From Fictibacillus nanhaiensis (lineage in GTDB: Bacteria > Bacillota > Bacilli > Bacillales > Fictibacillaceae): 64,000 bases of DNA. Shown here piece after piece: positions 44,575-52,285 of the stretch. The first letter of the stretch is position 1. Every line of letters begins with the position of its first letter. The stretch covers positions 124,001 through 188,000 of the forward strand of contig JAFHKR010000036.1 of NCBI GenBank assembly GCA_017052515.1, read 5' to 3'. The notes under the pieces are model-generated. The model was given only the letters and a program-made list of their open reading frames with translations. It was not told the origin of the DNA and did not search any database. The position numbers were made by a program, and so were the translations under genes.

Positions 44575-44796
44575 ATGCCAGCAATTGTGGGATCTGTTTC
44601 AGTAAACTCCATATCGAGCGGCAGCGTTTTTCATGTGGGAGACGTCCAGACCATATGCCCCGTCAGTTACGCAAAAACGTATGCAGGGGCGGGATCTTTC
44701 AATACAGGGGATAATCTTCGTTTGGAGAACGGCTATAATGTTACGTTTACACAAGACCCAGATGTAAATGACAGTAACGCAGCAGCAAATTTTTAA
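44575..44796 (+). CDS. gerPA: Spore germination/coat permeability protein GerPA
   Basis: 73 residues of the GerPA/GerPF family: MPAIVGSVSVNSISSGSVFH, VGDVQTICPVS, KTYAGAGSFNTGDNL, DPDVNDSNAAANF. First gene of the plus arm, just after a sigma-K-like promoter and 55 bp before gerPC. Confidence 0.78.
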   Translation: MPAIVGSVSVNSISSGSVFHVGDVQTICPVSYAKTYAGAGSFNTGDNLRLENGYNVTFTQDPDVNDSNAAANF

Positions 44797-44851
44797 ACGA
44801 CAAGCAAATTCCTTAGGTAGTAGGCATACATCTAACTAAGGAGCTGATTGT

Positions 44852-45478
44852 ATGAATGAAGAGAGCAACTATTACTTGAGCAAGCTTCAACAGATGATCC
44901 TCGATCAGAATGATAAGATTAGCGACTTGGAAGATCAGATAAAAGCATTAAAGAAAAAAGTAAGCAATATTTCATCTCAACCTCAAAATGTAGAATATAA
45001 GTTTGATCAATTAAAGATAGAAAAACTTGAAGGTACCCTACACATTGGGCTCGGGTCTTCGACTGATAGCAAAGACTTGATCGAACAGTTCAATATTGGT
45101 CAGAACACCCTTCAGATGCCAGGAAAGATGGAACGAAGTACGATCGAAAATCCAAACTACCGAGAGATGATTCAAGTGATGGATGGCTTTTTCGAGAAAG
45201 AAGCGCCCGTTTATTTACAATCACTTGAAAGTAAAATGAACATTCCGTTAGATGAACCTTATCGAATCTTCATATTAGAAGATGTACAGCGTCAAGTTCC
45301 AGGAAGGATCAAACACTATCTCACCAAATATGAGCCTAAAGATGAGCGGGGCAGAAGAGATATCATTCAAAAAACAAAAGAGGACATCTATCGTGGCATC
45401 GAAACTTTTATCGTGCATTTGAGAGATTCAAAGTCTACTGGAGGGGATGAGAGTGAAATTTTGCGTAACCAATCATGA
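44852..45478 (+). CDS. gerPC: Spore coat permeability protein GerPC
   Basis: 208 residues with an N-terminal coiled coil (about 5-45: LQQMILDQNDKISDLEDQIK) and a structured C-terminal half (YRIFILEDVQRQVPGRIKHY, ETFIVHLRD). Matches the GerPC family by size, coiled coil and position. RBS AAGGAGCTGATTGT. The next gene starts within its last 26 bp. Confidence 0.85.
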   Translation: MNEESNYYLSKLQQMILDQNDKISDLEDQIKALKKKVSNISSQPQNVEYKFDQLKIEKLEGTLHIGLGSSTDSKDLIEQFNIGQNTLQMPGKMERSTIENPNYREMIQVMDGFFEKEAPVYLQSLESKMNIPLDEPYRIFILEDVQRQVPGRIKHYLTKYEPKDERGRRDIIQKTKEDIYRGIETFIVHLRDSKSTGGDESEILRNQS

Positions 45479-45623
45479 GTTATATGTCGGAGAGATTCAT
45501 ATTATCGGTGTAGGGTTATCGTCAGTCGTATTGATCGGGGACACAGATTGTATCAGTCTAGGTTCTGCATTCGACACACCTCCGGAATCTTTAGTCTTAG
45601 GTACATCACTTGTTCCCCTATAG
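45453..45623 (+). CDS. gerPD: Spore coat permeability protein GerPD
   Basis: 56 residues: KFCVTNHELYVGEIHIIGVG, LIGDTDCISLGSAFDTPPE. GTG start behind GGAGGGGATGAGA, inside the end of gerPC. Size and place match GerPD (about 58 residues in B. subtilis). Confidence 0.8.
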   Translation: MKFCVTNHELYVGEIHIIGVGLSSVVLIGDTDCISLGSAFDTPPESLVLGTSLVPL

Positions 45624-45632
45624 AGGTGTATG

Positions 45633-46028
45633 ATGTATCGTACATCTATCGTAGACTGTGTCAACTTAAACTCTCTTGCTAACTCAGGAGTACTGCAAAC
45701 AGGAGATACTGACAAGATCAATAGCTTTTCTGCAGCATTAGCGATCCAGAGAGAAAGTACAAAGTTTGGAACGTTCAATGTTCCATACAGCAAATACAAA
45801 GTTTTTTCACAGCCGGTATTAGTTCCAGTTTGTCCCGTGTATAAGGTAAAACAAACGTATCATGCGAACCCCTACATTAGAGTTGGAAAAATAGATATTC
45901 TTGGGGTGTCCAGTTCATCCATCCTTCATATTGGATCAGTTAATGATGTTAAACTTCAATCTCGTGTGAAGCATATTCGTAATTTCTTAACAAATCCTTA
46001 TCCGGAAAGTGAGGAGGAGGAAACATGA
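45633..46028 (+). CDS. gerPE: Spore coat permeability protein GerPE
   Basis: About 131 residues: YRTSIVDCVNLNSLANSGVL, QTGDTDKINSFSAALAIQRE, then a second similar block SSSSILHIGSVNDVKLQSRV. Start at the second of two adjacent ATGs (45630/45633) for better RBS spacing from AGAGGTG. ATGA overlap with the next gene. Confidence 0.8.
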   Translation: MYRTSIVDCVNLNSLANSGVLQTGDTDKINSFSAALAIQRESTKFGTFNVPYSKYKVFSQPVLVPVCPVYKVKQTYHANPYIRVGKIDILGVSSSSILHIGSVNDVKLQSRVKHIRNFLTNPYPESEEEET

Positions 46029-46228
46029 ACCTTTTTGTAAGTCAGACGATCGTCATTCAACAGATAAGAGTGGATGGCATACAAAACTCATCTGTGCTCC
46101 AAATAGGAAGCGCCGGGGTTATACAGCCGATATCGCAATTATTTAACACAGGCGGTTTTACAGGTCCTGCCCCTCAGATTCCGGATCCGGATACTGCTCC
46201 TTCTGTTCCTTTAGGGCCGCCTTCATAA
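46025..46228 (+). CDS. gerPB: GerPB-like spore coat permeability protein
   Basis: 67 residues: FVSQTIVIQQIRVDGIQNSS, VLQIGSAGVIQP, LFNTGGFTGPAPQIP, and a Pro-rich end. The sequence fits GerPB (IGSAG, YNTGGF-type and Pro-rich tail), yet it sits after gerPE rather than between gerPA and gerPC. RBS GAGGAGGAAAC; overlaps the gerPE stop. Confidence 0.72.
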   Translation: MNLFVSQTIVIQQIRVDGIQNSSVLQIGSAGVIQPISQLFNTGGFTGPAPQIPDPDTAPSVPLGPPS

Positions 46229-46240
46229 GAGGTGATTGAA

Positions 46241-46687
46241 TTGGACACTTGGAAACAAATGATGGACTGGAAAAGGATGGCCGAAGAATATTTTGGTGAT
46301 CAGTTCTTTACACCGAATCAAAATCAAAGGTCGACTAATAATCAAAATAATGAGAGTCCTCTTTGCAACATCTATGACACACCACAGGAAATTTGCTGTG
46401 TATTGGCGTTGCCTGGTTTAAATCGTACAGAGGATGTTGAAGTTATGGTCGATCCGTTTAAGCTGACCGTACAAGGAAAGTTATCGCTGACGTTAGATTC
46501 CTATCATTTAAATTCGGAGGAATTTCAACTCGGTGCGTTTAATCGAGAGATCCATTTACCCGAAAAAGTTCTGCAAGAGCCCGTTCAGGCTTTTTATCGA
46601 AAAGGGTTATTATTCATTCGCTTATTAAAAGATACACGACCTGGAGCGAATCAGCGAAAGGTGAATTTAAACTGGGTGCAGGAGTAG
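46241..46687 (+). CDS. Hsp20-like protein of the gerP locus, plus arm
   Basis: 148 residues. Alpha-crystallin-like domain about 45-140 (YDTPQEICCVLALPGLNRTE, VEVMVDPFKLTVQGKL, FNREIHLPEKV, GLLFIRLLKDT). TTG start 6 nt after AGAGGTG; a GTG three codons upstream overlaps the RBS. Last gene of the plus gerP arm, mirroring the Hsp20 gene at the end of the minus arm. Confidence 0.72.
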   Translation: MDTWKQMMDWKRMAEEYFGDQFFTPNQNQRSTNNQNNESPLCNIYDTPQEICCVLALPGLNRTEDVEVMVDPFKLTVQGKLSLTLDSYHLNSEEFQLGAFNREIHLPEKVLQEPVQAFYRKGLLFIRLLKDTRPGANQRKVNLNWVQE

Positions 46688-46698
46688 CGAGTGGATTC

Positions 46699-46728
46699 TT
46701 GACGACAGGATACGAACTACCTTACAAT
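46699..46728 (+). promoter_or_regulatory. Promoter of the ABC-F resistance-type gene
   Basis: TTGACG, 18-bp spacer, TACAAT; a transcript from here would have a leader of about 225 nt before the GTG at 46960. Confidence 0.55.
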
Positions 46729-46752
46729 ATAGAAAAACAACGGAAGGAACAG

Positions 46753-46782
46753 GTGTATACGTCCAATGCGCAATTAATCTGA
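46753..46782 (+). CDS. Candidate leader peptide of the ABC-F gene (9 codons)
   Basis: GTG start behind GGAAGGAAC encodes MYTSNAQLI then TGA. An overlapping ATG (46765) gives only Met-Arg-Asn. Short ORFs like this sense stalled ribosomes upstream of resistance ABC-F genes. Not proven translated. Confidence 0.4.
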   Translation: MYTSNAQLI

Positions 46783-46816
46783 TTTTAGCCATTTACTTGA
46801 ATAAAAAAGTAGAACG

Positions 46817-46952
46817 CTAGATAGGATTTCTCTGCCCATTTTTAGGACTTCATTACAGGCCTGTTTTTTTGTTGCAAAAAAACGTGTGATTGCGTGTTTT
46901 TTTGTGATACTTATTTTGGCTTGGGCAGACCTCTCTAGTTAATAGGGGAGGT
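46817..46952 (+). promoter_or_regulatory. Transcription attenuator with anti-terminator upstream of the ABC-F gene
   Basis: Terminator ACCTCTCT-AGTTAAT-AGGGGAGGT (46929-46952) followed by eight Ts and directly the GTG start; its 3' arm is the RBS. An upstream segment (CTAGATAGG 46817-46825, TCTGCCC 46831-46837) is complementary to GGGCAGA-CCTCTCTAG (46923-46938), which includes the terminator's 5' arm, so the two structures exclude each other. Confidence 0.7.
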
Positions 46953-46959
46953 TTTTTTT

Positions 46960-48597
46960 GTGCTTTTATTAGAGGCGAAGCAATTAGAAAAATCGTATGA
47001 TGGAAAATTAATTATAAAGCAAACAGAGCCGTTTCAACTTTTTACTAATGACCGAGTAGGTCTTGTTGGTTTGAACGGCTCTGGAAAATCAACGTTTCTA
47101 AAATTACTTGCAGAAACTGAGCTTAGAGATGCAGGGTCCGTCCAACATTACGGAACACTTGGGATCGTAAGTCAGTTTGCCAAAGAGGAGCAAAGTCTTA
47201 CTTCAAAAAGTGAAGCCGCTTGGAACCTGCAAGGCAAAAAGTATGACACGATGAGCGGTGGTGAAAGAACGCGGACTCAAATCGCCGCTGCTCTAGAACA
47301 AGATCCAGATATCCTTATCTTAGATGAACCTACGTCTCATCTTGATGTCGACGGAATGGATCAACTTGCAGATGAACTTTTACGTTTTAAAGGAGCACTT
47401 TTGCTTGTCTCACATGACCGTGCATTTCTAGATACGGTATGCACAAAGATCGTCGAAATCGATCACCAAACGTTCGCAACATATCCTGGTAACTATTCAG
47501 ATTATCTGATTCAAAAAGATCAACAACTCAAACGAAAACACTTTGAATACGAACAGTATGTTAAAGAAAAAACAAGACTTGAGAGAACGGCTAAGGAAAA
47601 AGCATCTAAAGCGAGAGACTTGAAGAACAAACCAACTCGCATGTCTTATAGTGAAGCAAAGCTAGGAAAAGGAAAACTTCAGAATGCAAAGCGTTCACTT
47701 GAGAAGAAATCGAAGGTTATTGAGAAAAGGATCGAGATGCTCGATAAGAAGGAAAAGCCAAAGAAGCAACAGAATGTGGAATTCGATATACAACGATTCT
47801 CTAAGGTTCATGGAAAACAAGTCTTAGTTGTTAAAGATCTTTCTTTAAGGTTTGATGAAAAACCACTGGTTCAAAATCTTACGTTCTCTGTAAAACCGGG
47901 GATGAAGATCGTTTTAACAGGCAAGAACGGAACCGGAAAATCCACCTTACTTCAAGAAATCTATAAAGGAAATGAAGCGATTGAAAAGTCTAATCAGCTT
48001 AAAGTCGGCTACTTCCATCAGCATCTTAATATTTTGGATCCACAAAAAAGTATTCTTGAGAACGTGATGGAACGTAGTCTGTACGATGAAACATGGGTTA
48101 GAACCATATTAGCAAGAATGTTATTTAAACGTGAAGATGTCTTTAAAAGAGTAGATGTATTGAGTGGCGGTGAAAAGATGAAGACTGCTCTCGCAAAACT
48201 TTTCTTAAGTGACTACAATTTATTGTTACTAGATGAACCCTCAAATTACTTAGATTTGTTTACAAGGGAAGCGTTAGAAGAAGTCTTAGTAGCCTATCCT
48301 GGTACATTTATCTTAGCTACACATGACAGACGTTTAATGGAAAAGACAGCCACTCATATTTTAGAGCTGCAGCCACCTAAGGTATACTGGTTCGAAGGGG
48401 ACTATACAGAGTTTAAGAAACAACGAAGTGGAACCCAAAACGAGCAGAATCACGATGGTGATGAGTTGCTTAAGCTGCAGTTTGAGATGGCAGAACTGAT
48501 CAGTCAGCTTTCTGTTTGTTCAGATCTCAGCAAAAAAGATGAGCTCGATCGCCGTTATAATCATGTACTGCATAGAATGAATAAGTTAAGATCATAA
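46960..48597 (+). CDS. ABC-F protein, antibiotic-resistance (ribosome protection) type
   Basis: 545 residues, two ABC domains without membrane segments. Walker A GLNGSGKST and GKNGTGKST, signatures MSGGERTRT and LSGGEKMKT, Walker B ILILDEPTSHLD and LLLLDEPSNYLD. A basic interdomain linker spans about residues 190-265. Length and layout resemble VmlR/Vga/Lsa-type proteins that displace ribosome-bound antibiotics; the subfamily cannot be fixed by eye. The attenuator upstream supports drug-inducible expression. GTG start with the RBS GGGGAGG eight Ts away. Confidence 0.82.
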   Translation: MLLLEAKQLEKSYDGKLIIKQTEPFQLFTNDRVGLVGLNGSGKSTFLKLLAETELRDAGSVQHYGTLGIVSQFAKEEQSLTSKSEAAWNLQGKKYDTMSGGERTRTQIAAALEQDPDILILDEPTSHLDVDGMDQLADELLRFKGALLLVSHDRAFLDTVCTKIVEIDHQTFATYPGNYSDYLIQKDQQLKRKHFEYEQYVKEKTRLERTAKEKASKARDLKNKPTRMSYSEAKLGKGKLQNAKRSLEKKSKVIEKRIEMLDKKEKPKKQQNVEFDIQRFSKVHGKQVLVVKDLSLRFDEKPLVQNLTFSVKPGMKIVLTGKNGTGKSTLLQEIYKGNEAIEKSNQLKVGYFHQHLNILDPQKSILENVMERSLYDETWVRTILARMLFKREDVFKRVDVLSGGEKMKTALAKLFLSDYNLLLLDEPSNYLDLFTREALEEVLVAYPGTFILATHDRRLMEKTATHILELQPPKVYWFEGDYTEFKKQRSGTQNEQNHDGDELLKLQFEMAELISQLSVCSDLSKKDELDRRYNHVLHRMNKLRS

Positions 48598-48600
48598 AGA

Positions 48601-48638
48601 AGTAGAGCCGCTCAAAATGAGCGGCTCTACTTCTTTTT
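48601..48638. terminator. Bidirectional terminator
   Basis: AGTAGAGCCGCTC / GAGCGGCTCTACT perfect stem; its right arm overlaps the stop codon end of the small gene at 48627. Confidence 0.88.
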
Positions 48639-48809
48639 ATCTACTTTTATTGGCGGTTCTTCTTGATCGGTGATCCCTGAATCATAGCCGATCTGATTGA
48701 GATCCTTTTCGTCAGCTACCGTACCTCCGGCCATTCCTTCGTTCATCATTCGATCAACGTCTAAGTATAGATCTTTTTTACCTTCATTTTCTTTATCTTT
48801 TTTTGCCAT
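48627..48809 (-). CDS. Small hydrophilic hypothetical protein (60 aa)
   Basis: Highly charged, Lys/Asp/Glu-rich (start MAKKDKENEGKKDLYLDVDR, end EPPIKVDKKK), with GMAGGTVADE in the middle. No membrane segment. RBS-like AAAGGCTGATTAAC before ATG. Looks like a small sporulation-age Bacillaceae protein; family not recognised. Confidence 0.65.
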   Translation of the reverse strand: MAKKDKENEGKKDLYLDVDRMMNEGMAGGTVADEKDLNQIGYDSGITDQEEPPIKVDKKK

Positions 48810-48952
48810 GTTAATCAGCCTTTCTGTTTGAACTAGTATTAGAATGTCCCAATTTGAAACTTATTTGCAGCCAATCCGTAGAAAATAATAAGTGAAAATC
48901 GAAATTATGTAGATTCATATAAAGTAAATTCTAAAGAAATGAGGAGATCGAA

Positions 48953-49396
48953 ATGAAAAAGACATTATTGGCTGTTCTTTTATCGTTCAGCGTTCTTACA
49001 GGATGTTCGGCAGTGGAAGACGTAACAAACGGAATTAATTATGTACCAGAAGCAACAGAATACATTAACGATGTTCAACAATTTTCAAAAGAAATTCCTT
49101 CGTTAGCGGAGAAAGCTGTCTCTGATCAAAATGCACGTGTTGAGTTAGAGAAGGCACTTGAAGAAATGAATACAACGATTGAAGAATTTAATGAATTATC
49201 TCCACCCTCTGTATTTGAAGATATTCATAATCAGGTGATGGAACATAATCAAACGTTTCAAGATGGAATAGATAAGTATCAAACGGCAGTAGAGAACGGA
49301 GAACTGACCCCTGACTTTTTGGAGAAGAGTGGGTTGCTAGATGATGTCAAAGTATACACGGACTTATTAAACGATATTAAGCAATTAGGCGAGTAA
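48953..49396 (+). CDS. Small lipoprotein (DUF6376-like)
   Basis: 147 residues; signal peptide with lipobox LTGC (Cys18), then an all-helical acidic domain (about 30-147). Resembles DUF6376-type Bacillus lipoproteins. RBS GAGGAGATCGAA. Function unknown. Confidence 0.75.
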   Translation: MKKTLLAVLLSFSVLTGCSAVEDVTNGINYVPEATEYINDVQQFSKEIPSLAEKAVSDQNARVELEKALEEMNTTIEEFNELSPPSVFEDIHNQVMEHNQTFQDGIDKYQTAVENGELTPDFLEKSGLLDDVKVYTDLLNDIKQLGE

Positions 49397-49498
49397 TCCT
49401 TTTTTCTTACTTTTGCCCATTTATTCAAAATTTCATGTTACATTTCGACTAAATTCGGGAATATGACAATGAGATAATTGGTGAGGGTGGGTAAAAGA

Positions 49499-49651
49499 AT
49501 GGAAGACTATCATATTAAGATTGAAGATTATATGCAGCTATTGAAGAAAAGATACAAAAAAGGCAGACTTCAGGCGAAACAATATCGAAAACGATTAGAG
49601 CTCATTCATCTCTGGCACATGCGCGGCGTGGTCAAAGTGCCAAAGGAATAA
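49499..49651 (+). CDS. Small basic SHOCT-like protein (50 aa)
   Basis: MEDYHIKIEDYMQLLKKRYK, then KGRLQAKQYRKRLE. The LLKKRYKKGRLQAKQYRKRL stretch resembles a SHOCT motif (L-x2-RY-x2-G-x-L-x4-Y-x3-L). Weak RBS (GGTGGGTAAAAGA). No neighbour link apparent. Confidence 0.55.
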   Translation: MEDYHIKIEDYMQLLKKRYKKGRLQAKQYRKRLELIHLWHMRGVVKVPKE

Positions 49652-49713
49652 CTTGAAAATAACCAGTCTTTGACGATAAATGTATAAACACGACTAGTCT
49701 TGGCAGGTGCAAC

Positions 49714-50361
49714 ATGATTTTAATAAATAATACGTTCGAAAAAGCTAGGCATACAAAATATGATTATTTCTATCATATTGCGTTTGCCGTTCTTTTCTGT
49801 TTATACAGTTTCCTTATGCTTTTTTCCAGCAAACTGCTGGGTTTTTTGTTTTTTGTTTATGGACTACTCTTGTTAGGACATACCGTTTGGAAGGGAATCC
49901 GAACAAGCTATTCCATACCTTATATCTTGTTCGGACTAACCATTCTGTTTTTTAGCAGATTGTTCTGGTTAGAGGCATTTTCCGTACTGCCTGTTTTCTT
50001 TTATGAGATTTTTCAGATTGTATTCTTCCTTGGTATAGTTATTGGAATTTGTTTACTTTATGGATTAATGGTTAAAGGAGCACCTCTAGCTAACAAATTT
50101 CAAACTCACGGTGTTCATAGTAGCTACTTTGTAACAGGATGCCTCTTGCTTCCCTATACATGGATCTTTAGTTACGGAGCGATCGTTCAAGATAATCTTG
50201 GCAATCTCACATGGGCATTGCTCATCCTCGTCCTTTGGGGAACACTATATCTTGTTCAGCTCGTTACACATCACAATAAAATCATGCTAGTAGCTTTATA
50301 TTCAGTAAATATTAGTGTAGGATGCTGGACGATTTACAGATGGATAAACATTTTAACATAA
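49714..50361 (+). CDS. Multi-pass membrane protein (215 aa), unknown
   Basis: Six to seven predicted membrane helices with short loops (FAVLFCLYSFLMLF; LGFLFFVYGLLLLG; IPYILFGLTILFFSRLFW; and four more). Several His near loops. No family recognised. Weak RBS (GGCAGGTGCAAC) before ATG. Confidence 0.65.
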   Translation: MILINNTFEKARHTKYDYFYHIAFAVLFCLYSFLMLFSSKLLGFLFFVYGLLLLGHTVWKGIRTSYSIPYILFGLTILFFSRLFWLEAFSVLPVFFYEIFQIVFFLGIVIGICLLYGLMVKGAPLANKFQTHGVHSSYFVTGCLLLPYTWIFSYGAIVQDNLGNLTWALLILVLWGTLYLVQLVTHHNKIMLVALYSVNISVGCWTIYRWINILT

Positions 50362-50363
50362 GA

Positions 50364-50448
50364 AAAGAGAAGCCTTTTGTGACTGCACCTCCAAATTTTA
50401 GATTGGTCTAAAATTTGGGTGCAGTTCATTTATAGGCTTCTCTTTTTT
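50364..50448. terminator. Large bidirectional hairpin terminator
   Basis: Outer stem AGAGAAGCC / GGCTTCTCT, inner stem ACTGCACC..AAATTTTAGA / TCTAAAATTT..GGTGCAGT. Serves the convergent genes on both sides. Confidence 0.85.
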
Positions 50449-51178
50449 AGTTTCTTCTTAATTTAGCTAGCAGATGCAATATTTCAAAGTAAAGCCAAAC
50501 TAACGTGACCATGAGTCCGAACGCACCGTACCATTCCATGTATTTAGGCGCTCCGCGATCTGCTCCATATTCAATGAAATCAAAGTCTAAAACTAAATTT
50601 AGTGCAGCAATTACGACGATAAACAGAGAAATTCCGATTCCGATCGGACCTGTGCTATGCAGATAAGGTACGCTCATTCCAAAAAAGCTTAAAATAAAAC
50701 TAGTGAGATAAACAAGCATAATTCCCATAGTCGCTGAGAAAACGATCAATCTAAAGTTCTGGGTTACTTTTATGATCCTGAACATATAAGCGAGCAATAA
50801 GGCAAATAACGTTCCAAAAGTTAAAGCAACAGCTTGCAAGGTGATACCATTGAATTGAGCCTCAAAATTAGCGGATATCCCCCCAACTGCAAGCCCTTCT
50901 AACGCGGCATATAGCGGTGCAAGTAAGGGTGCTGTTTTAGGCACGAATGCAACGATTAACGCCGTTACAAGACCCCCAATCAAACCAATCAAGATCAAAT
51001 GACTCACTGGGTTACCTAAATTGTATTGATACCAAGTAAAAATTGCAGATGCCATTAAGATAAGCAGAAGAATAAACGTTTTGTTCACTGTTCCTGATAA
51101 AGTCATCTTTTTGCTAAAAGACATTCCCCTGAACTTATCAAAAGTGGAGCCTTTTAAAGCAGGATTCGCACTTCTCAT
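50447..51178 (-). CDS. Bax inhibitor-1/YccA family membrane protein
   Basis: 243 residues, seven membrane helices, matching the Bax1-I family (PALKGSTFDKFRGM start; GGLVTALIVAFVPKTAPLLA; ALNLVLDFDFIEYGADRGAP with the buried acidic residues; YMEWYGAFGLMVTLVWLYFE). Family members form pH-dependent Ca2+ leaks (YetJ); role here inferred. Start at ATG 51178 behind AAGGAGGAATTTTAC. Confidence 0.85.
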   Translation of the reverse strand: MRSANPALKGSTFDKFRGMSFSKKMTLSGTVNKTFILLLILMASAIFTWYQYNLGNPVSHLILIGLIGGLVTALIVAFVPKTAPLLAPLYAALEGLAVGGISANFEAQFNGITLQAVALTFGTLFALLLAYMFRIIKVTQNFRLIVFSATMGIMLVYLTSFILSFFGMSVPYLHSTGPIGIGISLFIVVIAALNLVLDFDFIEYGADRGAPKYMEWYGAFGLMVTLVWLYFEILHLLAKLRRN

Positions 51179-51388
51179 GTAAAATTCCTCCTTCTTTCCA
51201 TACATAAAATACGTACAAACATCATCAAAGTTTCATGCGTTAAAATAATATGTCACATCATCATTCATTATAATGACATTTCCAATGAATGTTAAAGATA
51301 TTAGGAAATTTTGACTATTTTAGACAAAGACCGACAAAAATTTAATGTTATGGAAGTATTATATAGTTGAAAGAAAGGAGGTGAGTAT

Positions 51389-52228
51389 ATGCGTATATCA
51401 AACCTCATTATGCAGGGGTTAATCGCGGGTGCCGTCCTTTTTATTCCTGCAGAAGTTTTTGCAGAGAAAGAAGATGTGGAGAAACGGAATCATAATGCTG
51501 AGCGAAACAGACAGCAAATCGTACAACAAGACAAAGTTACAGATCGTGTTCCTGTACAAGCAACAAAACAAGTAGGAATAGCATTGAAAACAAAGCCGAC
51601 TGAAAGTAAGAGTAAAGCGGAGTTGGATAAACCTCAATCTAAGCGATCTGAAACAAAGTTGTTGAAGCAAGTTCCGATATCGAAACAAAAAAATTCTCAG
51701 CATGCAAACTACCGAAGCAAGGTAAAAAAATTAGACCCTCAAAGACAAACGAAAGAACATGTCCCGGTGAAGCAGACCGAACGAGTCATTCAGGCAGAGC
51801 GTTCTGAATTGAAAAAGGCTGAATCATCAAGTGCAATACATAGAAAAACAGTGGTAAACAAATCCGTTCCAAAAAAAGATTCGGTAAAGGTACTTGAAAA
51901 GAAGCCAACTCCATTAAAGGAGAAAGTTAGTCATCCACAGATGAAAAAGGATGTCTCTCCTTTATCAAATCAGAAGTCTTCAAAAGTACCTCCTCATCCT
52001 GTTTCAAAAGTAATTCCAGCTGCTACAGGACAAGGATCTTCCTCAACAACGAACCAATCGGATGGTGGGAGCGGAACAGTGTCATTTGCTAACTTTAAAG
52101 CTAGCTTAATGTTGCCGATTATTTTTGAAGATGGGGAAAAGGTTTCTGTGTATTTTGGCAGAATGGACCTCTTAAGAAGTCAATGGGTGAACGCACCGCC
52201 GGGAAGACCGCCGGAAAAGGCTCTTTAA
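51389..52228 (+). CDS. Secreted Lys/Gln/Ser-rich low-complexity protein
   Basis: 279 residues. N-terminal signal peptide (LIMQGLIAGAVLFIPAEVFA, cut after AEVFA) then a long basic, probably disordered region, a Ser/Gly-rich linker near 225-240, and a short C-terminal segment with some order (FANFKASLMLPIIFEDGEKV, SVYFGRMDLL). RBS GGAGGTGAGTAT. Family not recognised. 57 bp upstream of another secreted low-complexity protein, perhaps cotranscribed. Confidence 0.65.
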   Translation: MRISNLIMQGLIAGAVLFIPAEVFAEKEDVEKRNHNAERNRQQIVQQDKVTDRVPVQATKQVGIALKTKPTESKSKAELDKPQSKRSETKLLKQVPISKQKNSQHANYRSKVKKLDPQRQTKEHVPVKQTERVIQAERSELKKAESSSAIHRKTVVNKSVPKKDSVKVLEKKPTPLKEKVSHPQMKKDVSPLSNQKSSKVPPHPVSKVIPAATGQGSSSTTNQSDGGSGTVSFANFKASLMLPIIFEDGEKVSVYFGRMDLLRSQWVNAPPGRPPEKAL

Positions 52229-52285
52229 TTTTTCTAGAAAATTGTAATGTAAACAACTATCTGAAAATTTAAGGAGCGAATGAAA

